NCBI GenBank assembly: GCA_963716135.1
Contig: OY970289.1
Location: 3,534,001 to 3,598,000 of the forward strand
Direction of reading: 5' to 3'
DNA from: CAVRAW01 sp963716135
GTDB lineage: Bacteria > Planctomycetota > Planctomycetia > Pirellulales > JADZDJ01
DNA: 64,000 nucleotides
This document shows positions 8,122 to 16,464 of the stretch, one piece after another. Within the stretch, counting starts at the first letter, position 1; each line of letters begins with the position of its first letter. Below the pieces are notes generated by a model, which saw only the letters and a list, made by a program, of their open reading frames with translations, did not search any database and had not been told where the DNA came from. A program made the translations under genes and the position numbers.

Positions 8122-9873
8122 TTACGCCGTGTCGAACATCTTCACGTTCGGCGCCAGTTCGGCAATCTGGCCCTCCATGAAGCGAATCACCTGAGCCGTC
8201 GTCTTCAATTTGAGCGCGTGCTGTAGAATCTCTTCAGTCTTCGCGCACGTGAGATGCGTAATCAATTCCTTGATGGTGGGAATGAACGCCGGGCTCATGC
8301 TGAAGCTGCGCAGCCCCATGCCCAACAGCAGCACGACCGCCCGCGGCCGTCCCGCCATCTCGCCACATAGCGTGATCGGTTTGCCTGCCCGATTGCAAGC
8401 CTTGATGGTGTTGTTCAACACGCGGAGCACGGCGGGGCTCAGCGGCTGGCACAAATGGCTCACGCGCGGATTGTCGCGGTCCGCGGCCATCAGGTACTGC
8501 ACCAGGTCGTTGGAGCCGACCGACACAAAATCGACCACCTCCAGCAGGTAATCGATCATAATCGCCGCCGCGGGCACTTCGATCATCAAGCCGATCTGCA
8601 CGTTGCCGCACGGCTTGCCGTGTTTTTTCAAATCGTCGCAGGCGTGTGCCACCATCTTGCGCACGCGGCGGATTTCCTCCAGCGTGGTGATCATCGGGAA
8701 CATCAGCCGCACCCGGCTTTTGGGGGCGGCGGCCGCGCGCAGCACCGCCCGAATCTGCGTGGCAAAAAACTCCGGATGCTCAAACGATAAGCGAATCGAT
8801 CGCCAGCCCAAAAACGGATTGGCTTCCTTGGCGTGCCCCAAGTAGGGAATCGTTTTATCGCCGCCCAGGTCCAGCGTACGAATGGTGATCTGTTGATTCG
8901 GGCTGGCTTCAATAATTTGTCGATAGGCATTGACCTGTTCCTCTTCATCCGGCACATCCGGATGCGTGAGAAACAGGTATTCTGTGCGAAAAAGTCCGAC
9001 GCCGGAGCCTCCCATGGCGCCGGCCGCCTTGGCGTCCAAAACGCTATTGATGTTCGCCAGCAGTTCCACCTTGATGCCGTCGGCGGTGATCGCGGGCTGA
9101 TCCCGATTTTCCGCCAGCTGATCTTTCAGATCGAAGAATTCGCGTTGCAATTTGCGGAAAGCGGCCAGCGTTTCGGGATCCGGATTGATCTCCACGTGGC
9201 CGTCGCGGCCATCCACCACGATCGTGTCGCCGTTCTTCACTTGCCGCAACAGTCCGCGCAGGCCGGAAACCGCGGGAATGCCGCGGCTGCGGGCCAAGAT
9301 CGCCGCGTGGCTGGTTTGCCCGCCGGCTTGCGTGATGATGCCCCGCACTTCCCGATCGCCCAGCATCACCACTTGCGAGGGCAGCAGCTCGTCGGCCACC
9401 AGAATCAGTGGGTCGGGCAACTGGTCGGCGCCGTCTTTCAGCACGTCGGATAAATGACCGCTTAAGCGCACGATCACATCGCGCACATCCGACACGCGCT
9501 CTTTGATGTATTCGTCCTTGGTGCGCGCGAACAGATCGGCGTATTCACTCATCACGTTGTGCAGGGCCGCCGTGGCAGACTGCCGCTCGTCGACAATCCA
9601 GTGCCGAATTTTTTCCGTGAACGCCGGATCGTGCAAAATCGATTCGTGCGCCAAAAACACGGCCGCCTGCTCTTCCCCCACCTGGCTCGCGACCTTGGCG
9701 TGCAGCGCCCGCAGGTCGCCGGCAGTCATTTCCCGGGCTTGCTCGTATTTGGCCAGTTCGGGCCGCACCTCGGCATCCGCCAGGCGACGGGTATTGGGGT
9801 TCACGAAGATTTCGTGAATGCAATAGGCCGTCCCCACGGCCACCCCCGGAGATACGCCAATTCCTTTTCGCAT
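8122..9873 (-). CDS. ptsI: Phosphoenolpyruvate-protein phosphotransferase (PTS enzyme I)
   Basis: 583 residues, the normal length. It transfers phosphate from PEP to HPr. The N-terminal domain carries the phospho-histidine loop GGQTSHAAILARSRG with His189. The C-terminal TIM-barrel has the PEP-binding text GVGLFRTEYLF, SNDLVQYLMAADRDN and ITLCGEMAG. The start ATG gives the usual MRKGIGVSPGVAVG. No HPr or sugar permease lies nearby, so it may serve a regulatory PTS (for example acting on HPr kinase targets), as in many bacteria without sugar uptake systems; that part is inference. Confidence 0.95.
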   Translation of the reverse strand: MRKGIGVSPGVAVGTAYCIHEIFVNPNTRRLADAEVRPELAKYEQAREMTAGDLRALHAKVASQVGEEQAAVFLAHESILHDPAFTEKIRHWIVDERQSATAALHNVMSEYADLFARTKDEYIKERVSDVRDVIVRLSGHLSDVLKDGADQLPDPLILVADELLPSQVVMLGDREVRGIITQAGGQTSHAAILARSRGIPAVSGLRGLLRQVKNGDTIVVDGRDGHVEINPDPETLAAFRKLQREFFDLKDQLAENRDQPAITADGIKVELLANINSVLDAKAAGAMGGSGVGLFRTEYLFLTHPDVPDEEEQVNAYRQIIEASPNQQITIRTLDLGGDKTIPYLGHAKEANPFLGWRSIRLSFEHPEFFATQIRAVLRAAAAPKSRVRLMFPMITTLEEIRRVRKMVAHACDDLKKHGKPCGNVQIGLMIEVPAAAIMIDYLLEVVDFVSVGSNDLVQYLMAADRDNPRVSHLCQPLSPAVLRVLNNTIKACNRAGKPITLCGEMAGRPRAVVLLLGMGLRSFSMSPAFIPTIKELITHLTCAKTEEILQHALKLKTTAQVIRFMEGQIAELAPNVKMFDTA

Positions 9874-9924
9874 ACGTGCAATGTAGCAAGCCGCGTCTGT
9901 CTGCGTCTAACCGAACCTACCAGT

Positions 9925-11218
9925 TCACTTAACTTTGTAGCACAGCAGAGCGTCTTGCTCGCGGAGATAGAGCTTGCCGCCGGCGATTACAGGATACGAC
10001 CAGCTCGGGTGACTAACGCCTGGAATGGGAAACGTGCCGTAGATTTTATATTCCTTGGGCGTGGCGCCGAGAAGCGCCATCGTGCCGTCTTCGTAGCGGA
10101 AATACAGCCGATTGTCGGCGTACGTCACCGCCGCCGAGCCTGCGCCCGGCCCGCGCTGCTTGCCGCCCCAAACGATGCGGCCAGTTTTCCAATCGAGGCA
10201 GGTTGGAAATCCATTTTGCTGGCCATTGCCGCCATACAGATCATTGCCCACCAGCACGACTCCTCCATGGTGGTTTTGAAAATCCTTCGCGGGGATATAG
10301 TAGACCTCGTCGGCGCGCTCCGCCGCTGGTTTTCGCCAAGCGCACCTTTGCCGCACCCGACTCATACGCCGCGGTCACGAACACGCCGTCGTCGTGCACC
10401 ACGGGCGTGGTGATATTGGCCACCTCGTTGGCGATTTTGTTGTAACCCCAGAGGAACTTTCCGCTGTCGGGTTCGACGCCGATCAGCCCGCGCCCGACAA
10501 ATTGCACGTATTGCTTTTTGCCGCCGCCATGGGAGATCACGATCGAGGAATATCCGGCCCCTTCTTTGCCTTTCTTGCCGACGTCGGGCAGCGCACAGCG
10601 CCAGATTTCCTCCCCCGTCTGCTTGTTGAGCGCGACCATCACCGCATTGTTGCCGCCGGGGGTGCAAACCAGCTTGTTGCCGTCGACCAGGGGTGATTCG
10701 CTGTAGCCCCAGATCGACATCATCTTGCCGCCAAAATCGGTCTGCAGATTCTTGCGCCACTTCACTTGCCCAGTCGCCGAGTCGTAGCAGGCCAGGTCGC
10801 CGTGCGAACCGATGGCGTATACCAGCTTGCCGTCGGCTGTAGGGGTGCAGCGCGGCCCCGGATACCCGGCGTTGTCGGCGGTTTTGCCGATTGGCGTACA
10901 CCACACTTCTTTGCCGTCGTCGAGATCCAAGGCAAACACGCACTCTTGGCCCTGCCGCTCGCCCATCGTGAAAATCAAGCCGTTCTGGATCGAAACGCTT
11001 GAAAAGCCCTGACCTAAACCGTCGGTTTTCCAGGCCAATTCCGGGCCGCCGGCCGGCCACTGTTGCAATAGCCCCGTTTCGGTCGAAACGCCGTCACGAT
11101 TGGGCCCCCGCCACTGCGGCCAATCGCCTTGATTCTTAGGCGCATGGTCGTCGGCGATCGCGCCCGTCGTTGCCATTGCCAGAATGAAAGCCCCCAGCCA
11201 GGCAGTTGAGCGTGCCAT
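9925..11218 (-). CDS. Secreted PQQ-type beta-propeller protein (one frame break)
   Basis: About 431 residues once repaired. The signal peptide (AFILAMATTGAIA) is followed by the planctomycete opening WPQWRGPNRDGVS and several PQQ-like blades (VFALDLDDGKEVW, CYDSATGQVKWRK, VALNKQTGEEIWRC, LDWKTGRIVWGG). These proteins are exported and usually annotated as PQQ-binding-like or outer-membrane assembly-like; the ligand and role are unknown. The frame shifts near 10319-10327: ESGAAKVRLAKTSGG continues one frame over as ERADEVYYIPAKDF. Restoring one GC dinucleotide in the GGCGG run there would mend it. Confidence 0.82.
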
Positions 11219-11630
11219 GCATCGAATCCTTGAGAATTGGGAGGCTAGGTAAAAGAGCCAGAGTCAGTGCCGGCCGCTTGGTCGATCGCAGGGAAAATTA
11301 TCCGCCTCGCACAAGCTTAATGGGCGTAACGAGATGCTGCAAGTTTCGCGCCGCGCTGTTTTGGACTTACGCATTTCGCTAGCATTGACCCCTTGCAAGC
11401 AGTTATTAGCCAGCTACTGTGGCAGGCCTCACCAAAAAAACCCGCTGTGCGCTAGGGTCGTCATGCCGGCTTCGAAAGAGCCGTTCGACAAACCCGGCCG
11501 CACGAAAAGACCTACCCGTGGCAACCGTCGTTCGTTTCCTCCAAGGCAAGCGAGCCGGTCTGCCGTTCGTGCTGCGTTTCAACTGTGCGTCCTGAGGCAA
11601 TTTTCTCAGGCCATAAGGAGGAGGATAGCT
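11219..11630. other. Divergent intergenic region, no gene seen
   Basis: 412 bases between the PQQ-repeat gene (leftward) and the CAP-domain gene (rightward). An open frame runs through in phase with the CAP gene but its translation has no conserved or signal-peptide text. The last 20 bases hold a strong ribosome site (AAGGAGGAGG). Confidence 0.5.
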
Positions 11631-12047
11631 ATGTATTTGAAAGTTGCGTTGTCGGCATTGCTGGCGCTGTTTTTATACGACGAAGGAAAGGCGCCGCCGG
11701 CCGCCGGAAATGACCTGATCGAAGTGGAAAAACAAATCGTCGAGCAGACCAACGCTCAGCGCGCACGCTACGGCTTGCCGCCCCTGGCGGTCGATCACGG
11801 CCTGCTCCAGTCGGCCCGCACCCACACCGCCTGGATGACGAATAGCCATAATCTGCAACACACCAACAAGCCGGTCGGCGAAAACATCGCCATGGGCCAG
11901 CGCACCACTGACGAAGTCGTCAACGACTGGATGAATAGCCCCGGCCATCGGGCCAACATTCTCAACGGTAGCTACAAACGCATCGGAGTGGCCGCCTATC
12001 GCACCGAGGACGGCACCATCTACTGGTGCCAAGAATTCCTGCCGTAA
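11631..12047 (+). CDS. Secreted CAP/SCP-domain protein
   Basis: 138 residues: a signal peptide followed by one CAP (SCP/PR-1-like) domain. Family signatures are TNAQRARYGLPPL (helix 1), SARTHTAWM, VGENIAMG and VVNDWMNSPGHRANILN, with the His and Glu residues of the CAP cavity in HTAWMTNSHN and GENIA. The role of bacterial CAP proteins is poorly known. The ATG at 11631 has an almost perfect AAGGAGGA site and is the only start giving a signal peptide. A strong hairpin terminator follows the stop. Confidence 0.85.
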   Translation: MYLKVALSALLALFLYDEGKAPPAAGNDLIEVEKQIVEQTNAQRARYGLPPLAVDHGLLQSARTHTAWMTNSHNLQHTNKPVGENIAMGQRTTDEVVNDWMNSPGHRANILNGSYKRIGVAAYRTEDGTIYWCQEFLP

Positions 12048-12068
12048 AAGACGGTCTTCGTCCAAAAA

Positions 12069-12100
12069 AAGCCCCCGGTGAATTTCACCGGGGGCTTATT
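12069..12100. terminator. Bidirectional rho-independent terminator
   Basis: A perfect 10-bp stem (GCCCCCGGTG, 12071-12080, with CACCGGGGGC, 12086-12095) and an AATTT loop. It has an A-run on the left and TTATT on the right. It sits between the convergent CAP-domain and TadG-like genes and would serve both. Confidence 0.85.
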
Positions 12101-12128
12101 CTTGCGCATCAACTGCCGCTCGACCTAT

Positions 12129-13919
12129 TTACTTCACCAACCGCACCTGCGGGTTGTCGATGATCTTATCCAGCAGGTCGGTCATTTCCGTTTCATAGGT
12201 CGACGGATCGCCGCTGGTGCTCGGAGCATTGCCGTTGCTGTCGGCCGTGCCGCCCACGCGCGCCATGCGGTTCATGAAGTCGCTGTCGACGGACAATCCT
12301 AACGGCAACGCATACACGTACCAGCCTTTGCCCGACATCGTATCGGCCTGCATCAGCGCGGCATCGCTCGAGTAATCTATGGAGCCGCCGTAGTAATTGG
12401 AGCTGCCGTTGTAAGTGTTGGGATGCGACGATGTGTACGAACTGATGGCCGAACTGCTGCTATCCTTCAAATTCGCCGCACCGTCGGTCAGCAGCACCAC
12501 CACCTTTTCCGTATTCTCGCGCCCGGTGCCTCCTTGGCTGGCGGGTCGGATCAGGCTGTAGGCCTGGGCCAGACCCGATTCCGTGTTCGTGCTAGCGCCG
12601 TTGTTCCCCACGGCCTGCATCTTCGGGCAGATCGCCATCGCGGAGTCGTAGTTGCTGGTCAGACCCAGCAGCGTTTGCACGTCGCCCGTCTTGTCGAACG
12701 TCACGATCGAAACCCAATCCTTTTGCGTGTTGTCGCCGATCAGTTGGTTGTGCGACTTGATCTCGTTGATTCCCGCGATTACTGCGCGCCGTTCCGAATG
12801 CGTCGGCTGCTCGGCTGCGGGGAACGAGAACGTGCCGCCGGCGGTCGATTCATTGTGGTACACGCAGTTGGGGCTGCTCGTGGAAAGCTGCCCGTACTGC
12901 GAGTTGTTGGAATCCACCATTTGATCGCGCCCGCCGTACTCCATCAGCCAGGTGACGTACGTCCGGTATCCCAACACTCCGCCTTCGTTGATGATGTCGC
13001 CGATGTAACCCCGCCAATAGTTATAGCTGGTGGTGTTCGAGCTACTCGGCGCCGGTTTGGCATTGGGCATGATCGAAGCGACTTGATTATCGATCATCCA
13101 CTTGTAGGCTTTGGTCTGCGCAGTGCTCGTTGAATCCGTGCTGAATATACGGTAGGTGCTAGGAATTGTGCTCTTTGATAACGGTCCGCTTGTCGAGTAC
13201 AGCCCCGTGGAACCCGAGCCGCTCCAGTACCAGGTGCTCGAGCCCAGCGGTTGGCCAAGCCTTTGCGTTGTGCCGGGGTAACTGCCGAAATTCAAGTTCG
13301 TGAACACCGTCTGCAGCATCGACGAGTAGATGCTGGTGTAGCCCGAACTGCGATACGACGGGCTGGAGCCGTAACCGGTCGATGTGTCGTCGTTCATCGA
13401 GCCCGACAGGTCCACCACGAAGCAGATGTCGCGCGGATTGCCCATCGCAATGGCCTGGGCGGTTTCGTTGAACGTGCTCACGCCGAAAATCCGGCCGAAG
13501 AACAGGTTGTTGCCGCCCGTGCTGTTGTTGCGCCGCGCGGTCACGCGGATCGCATTGCTCACCGTGTTTGTCTTGGTGAAGGTCTGGGCAGCAATGTCCC
13601 AAGTGCCGTATTCGATGTCGCTGGTTTGCAGGGTCACCGGCACGCCGCCCGCTTTGTGGTATGCGGCGTACGTCTTGGCAGTCGCTACCGGGTCAAGCTG
13701 GGTTGATCCCATCACCGAAGCGCCCGCCATGGCGGCGCTGTCGGCCGCAGCCTGAAGCTGCGACTTCACGACCAGCATGTATCCGGAGTCGATCGAAAAC
13801 GCCAACATGCCGGCGGTGGCCGTCATCAGGAAGCCGGCCAGCACGACGATGTTTCCCTTGCGAATCGCTGCCCGAGAAGGACGGAGCCTACGCGCGCGGG
13901 TAAAAAGTTTGCTGAACAT
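12129..13919 (-). CDS. TadG-like pilus-associated protein with von Willebrand A domain
   Basis: 596 residues. The N-terminus is a TadE/TadG-type signal anchor (GNIVVLAGFLMTATAGMLAFSIDSGY) followed by the characteristic VKSQLQAAADSAAMAGA. A vWA domain begins at about residue 165 with the MIDAS motif DLSGS (Asp170, Ser172, Ser174) and has LLTDGA later. A long Ser/Tyr/Gly-rich insert lies inside the vWA region. The start at ATG 13919 follows GGAG by nine bases. TadG proteins belong to Flp/Tad pilus loci, but no other tad gene is visible here, so it stands alone. Its gene ends at the shared terminator. Confidence 0.83.
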   Translation of the reverse strand: MFSKLFTRARRLRPSRAAIRKGNIVVLAGFLMTATAGMLAFSIDSGYMLVVKSQLQAAADSAAMAGASVMGSTQLDPVATAKTYAAYHKAGGVPVTLQTSDIEYGTWDIAAQTFTKTNTVSNAIRVTARRNNSTGGNNLFFGRIFGVSTFNETAQAIAMGNPRDICFVVDLSGSMNDDTSTGYGSSPSYRSSGYTSIYSSMLQTVFTNLNFGSYPGTTQRLGQPLGSSTWYWSGSGSTGLYSTSGPLSKSTIPSTYRIFSTDSTSTAQTKAYKWMIDNQVASIMPNAKPAPSSSNTTSYNYWRGYIGDIINEGGVLGYRTYVTWLMEYGGRDQMVDSNNSQYGQLSTSSPNCVYHNESTAGGTFSFPAAEQPTHSERRAVIAGINEIKSHNQLIGDNTQKDWVSIVTFDKTGDVQTLLGLTSNYDSAMAICPKMQAVGNNGASTNTESGLAQAYSLIRPASQGGTGRENTEKVVVLLTDGAANLKDSSSSAISSYTSSHPNTYNGSSNYYGGSIDYSSDAALMQADTMSGKGWYVYALPLGLSVDSDFMNRMARVGGTADSNGNAPSTSGDPSTYETEMTDLLDKIIDNPQVRLVK

Positions 13920-14242
13920 TCGCTTGTACTCCAGATAAGACGAGCACCGTAGGCAAGCGGTCTGTGCGCTGCCGACGTAGAAAAGCTGTGACAAGAAGCG
14001 CTGATATGCCTCGCTCCGAAAGGAACCTTAGCTTATTTACGGCCTGCAGGACGGCCGGCGGCAGCGACAAATTGGGGTCGCAGCAGTTATGCCGCCGCAA
14101 GTGCTTGAGGCGCCGGAGATTCCGCGGCGCGAAAATTTCGCCGGTGACATTCCTGCCGATGCTTACGGTCGCGCTTGTGCCGTTGCAAGATGACTGCGCT
14201 GTTGCTTATACGCAACAAACACGCGCTGATTAGACCGCAAAA
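13920..14242. other. Upstream region of the TadG-like gene, no gene seen
   Basis: About 320 bases between two leftward genes. It probably holds the promoter of the TadG-like gene and the 3' flank of the acyltransferase gene. I see no convincing promoter, hairpin or open frame. Confidence 0.4.
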
Positions 14243-15091
14243 TCATTTCGCGGCCGCGGCATGATTCGCCGAACCCACCGCTTGCCCGTTCTGGCCGTTG
14301 AGTCCTTCGTCCGCTTCTTCCTCGTGTCCCGGCTTCCAGCGACGTCCGGCCAATTGCGGTTCGAATTCCGGATGCCCCGCCAGCTTGGCGATTTCCCACA
14401 AGATGCGCTTGGTGATCTCGCCGGTCACTCCGGCTTCCCGTTCGCGACCGAAATAGCTCGACAGATCGATCGAACGCCCAATCTTCACGCGCACTTTGGC
14501 CGGCATCAGCAGCGGCCCCACCGCGGTGCCATCATACGGCGACCCCTGGATGTAAACCGGAATGATCGGCACCCGCGCCTTCAGCGCCACCAGCGCCGCG
14601 CCCGGGCGACCCGGCAGCAGCAGTAGATCCTTTGTGTCATTGATCCGCCCTTCCGGAAACATTCCCACCAGGCCGCCATCTTGCGCCAAGCGAATCGCCA
14701 GCTTGGTGGCGGCGGTATCGATGCCCCCGCGCCCCACCGGAATCACCTGAAATGCCCGCAATAGCCCGCCGATGACCGGCGCCTGGCAGTATTCCCGCGC
14801 CACCATCCAGTAGACGACGCGCCGCAGGCATATTTGCACAAACGACGGATCGATCGAGCTGCGATGATTGGCCACGATGACGGCCCCTTCGCCCGGCCGC
14901 ACCTGCAACTCCCCTTCAATGCGGGTTCCCCACAGCAAGCGCGTGATCAGGTAGTTGACCGACCACATCCAGGTTTGCACCAGCGTCAGCGGCGATCGCC
15001 GCCACCACACCAGGAAAGCAATTGCCGCCGAAGCCGCTAGCGCCAATAGCAGGCCGATCGCAAGTTGATTTGTCGCGGAAGGAGAAAGCAT
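14243..15091 (-). CDS. 1-acyl-sn-glycerol-3-phosphate acyltransferase (PlsC family)
   Basis: About 282 residues. It would acylate lysophosphatidate in phospholipid synthesis at the inner membrane. An N-terminal membrane segment (AIGLLLALAASAAIAFLVWW) precedes the catalytic HX4D motif NHRSSID (His76, Asp81) and the acceptor-binding FPEGRIN. The ATG at 15091 is chosen because the membrane segment follows directly; an in-frame ATG at 15145 is also possible and neither has a good ribosome site. The C-terminal 50 residues are charged and extra. It stands apart from the fatty-acid locus but fits the lipid theme of the window. Confidence 0.85.
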   Translation of the reverse strand: MLSPSATNQLAIGLLLALAASAAIAFLVWWRRSPLTLVQTWMWSVNYLITRLLWGTRIEGELQVRPGEGAVIVANHRSSIDPSFVQICLRRVVYWMVAREYCQAPVIGGLLRAFQVIPVGRGGIDTAATKLAIRLAQDGGLVGMFPEGRINDTKDLLLLPGRPGAALVALKARVPIIPVYIQGSPYDGTAVGPLLMPAKVRVKIGRSIDLSSYFGREREAGVTGEITKRILWEIAKLAGHPEFEPQLAGRRWKPGHEEEADEGLNGQNGQAVGSANHAAAAK

Positions 15092-15260
15092 CGGTAGAAG
15101 AAGTATGCGGTGGCCTGGATTCACTGGTCCGTGTTCAGTGGTCAAACACTATAATCGTACAATCTAAATCTAGCGATGGGAGAATTAGGCCGCCCCCGAA
15201 AATCGCTGCCTGCCCAAACGGCAAGTTTCGCTGCCCCTGCGGGTCCCATAACTCAATCTT

Positions 15261-15743
15261 ATGCTGCTAGGCGTTGTTAGCGATACTCATGGCAATGTGG
15301 AACACGCCCGCCAAGGCGTGCGAATGCTCGAAAATTTCGCCGTGGAAAGGGTGCTGCACTGCGGAGACATCGGTTCGCCGGAAATCATCCCTTTGTTCGC
15401 CGCCTGGCCCACGCATTTCGTGCTTGGCAACGTCGATGGCCATTTGTCAATGCCAGTGGCGACGAAGCTGGCGGGCCAATCGTTCCACGGTCGCTTCGTC
15501 TCGCTGGAATTCGCCGGCGTAAAGATCGCGCTCTTGCACGGCGACGATCAGCGGCTCTTGAATAAGACGATTGCCGACGGTTTGCACCAGCTTGTCTGCC
15601 ACGGCCACACGCACGTGGCGCGGCGCGAGAAAATCGGCCCCACGCTGGTGCTCAATCCCGGCGCACTGCACCGCGCCAACCCGCACACCATCGCCATCGT
15701 CCGCCTGCCCGAACTGGAGGCAGAGATCATCCCGGTACGATAG
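15261..15743 (+). CDS. YfcE/MJ0936-type metallophosphoesterase
   Basis: 160 residues, a complete single-domain calcineurin-like phosphoesterase. All metal-binding motifs are visible in order: SDTHGN, HCGDIGS, LGNVDGH, LLHGD and CHGHTHVA, then NPGAL near the end. Relatives hydrolyse phosphodiesters such as artificial substrates or 2',3'-cyclic nucleotides; the true substrate is unknown. It is convergent with the RimI-like gene. Confidence 0.9.
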   Translation: MLLGVVSDTHGNVEHARQGVRMLENFAVERVLHCGDIGSPEIIPLFAAWPTHFVLGNVDGHLSMPVATKLAGQSFHGRFVSLEFAGVKIALLHGDDQRLLNKTIADGLHQLVCHGHTHVARREKIGPTLVLNPGALHRANPHTIAIVRLPELEAEIIPVR

Positions 15744-15769
15744 GATCTTACCGCCGGTCAGCCTGGTTT

Positions 15770-16285
15770 TCAGCCCGCCATCCGCACTTGTTCTTCTTCG
15801 ACCGCGGGCACCGCGTCGGCGCGGAAGCGGAATTGCATCAAATACGCGTCTTCGGGCGTATCTTCGTAGAAATCGCGCAGCACGCTGACGGCTCGGAAGC
15901 CCGCGGTACGGAAGAATAATTGCGCCGCAAGATTCGTTTCCCGCACTTCCAGCAAGATACGATTGCGCCGTTGGGCGGACAGCTTGCCGACCAGCTTTTT
16001 GATCATCTGCGTGCCGGCGCCGAAGCGGCGAAAGCGCGTGCCCACCGCGAAATTCAAAACGTGCAGCCGCGCCTTGTGCAGCTCGTAGATCATGAAGCCC
16101 ACGACGCGGTCTTCATGCTCGGCCACCATGCCGATGCAATTCCGCTGCCGCAGGCAACGCAGAAAGTCGTCCTCGCACCAGGGGAATTCGAAGCTTTCGT
16201 TTTCGATCGCCAACACTTCAGGCATGTCGCGGCGGATCATCCACCGAATGTGCACCTTCAACGCTTGACGAAGATTCAATTCCAT
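15770..16285 (-). CDS. GNAT N-acetyltransferase, RimI-like
   Basis: 171 residues. GNAT fold with the acetyl-CoA loop (FRRFGAGTQMIKKL, a variant of R/QxxGxG/A) and the RimI-like FEFPWCEDDFLRCLRQRNCIG and EVRETNLAAQLFFRTAGF. RimI acetylates the N-terminal alanine of ribosomal protein S18; the EVRE and FPW text fit that subfamily well, but other GNAT substrates are possible. The start ATG 16285 follows a strong GGAGG by nine bases. The C-terminal 15 residues are acidic and unconserved. Confidence 0.8.
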   Translation of the reverse strand: MELNLRQALKVHIRWMIRRDMPEVLAIENESFEFPWCEDDFLRCLRQRNCIGMVAEHEDRVVGFMIYELHKARLHVLNFAVGTRFRRFGAGTQMIKKLVGKLSAQRRNRILLEVRETNLAAQLFFRTAGFRAVSVLRDFYEDTPEDAYLMQFRFRADAVPAVEEEQVRMAG

Positions 16286-16464
16286 CGAGGGCCTCCTTCC
16301 TTGTCGGCCTGTCGTTTTCCATCCGCCGCAGATCCGTCCCGCGGCGTCACCGGTCAATTCACCGGCCCCAGTGCAAGGGGGGACAGGCTAGCAAATCGCC
16401 CCGCGCCTGCCAAGGCGAAATGGAGAACCCAGAAAGCACGCTGCAAAAAAAGATTTTTGAAGGG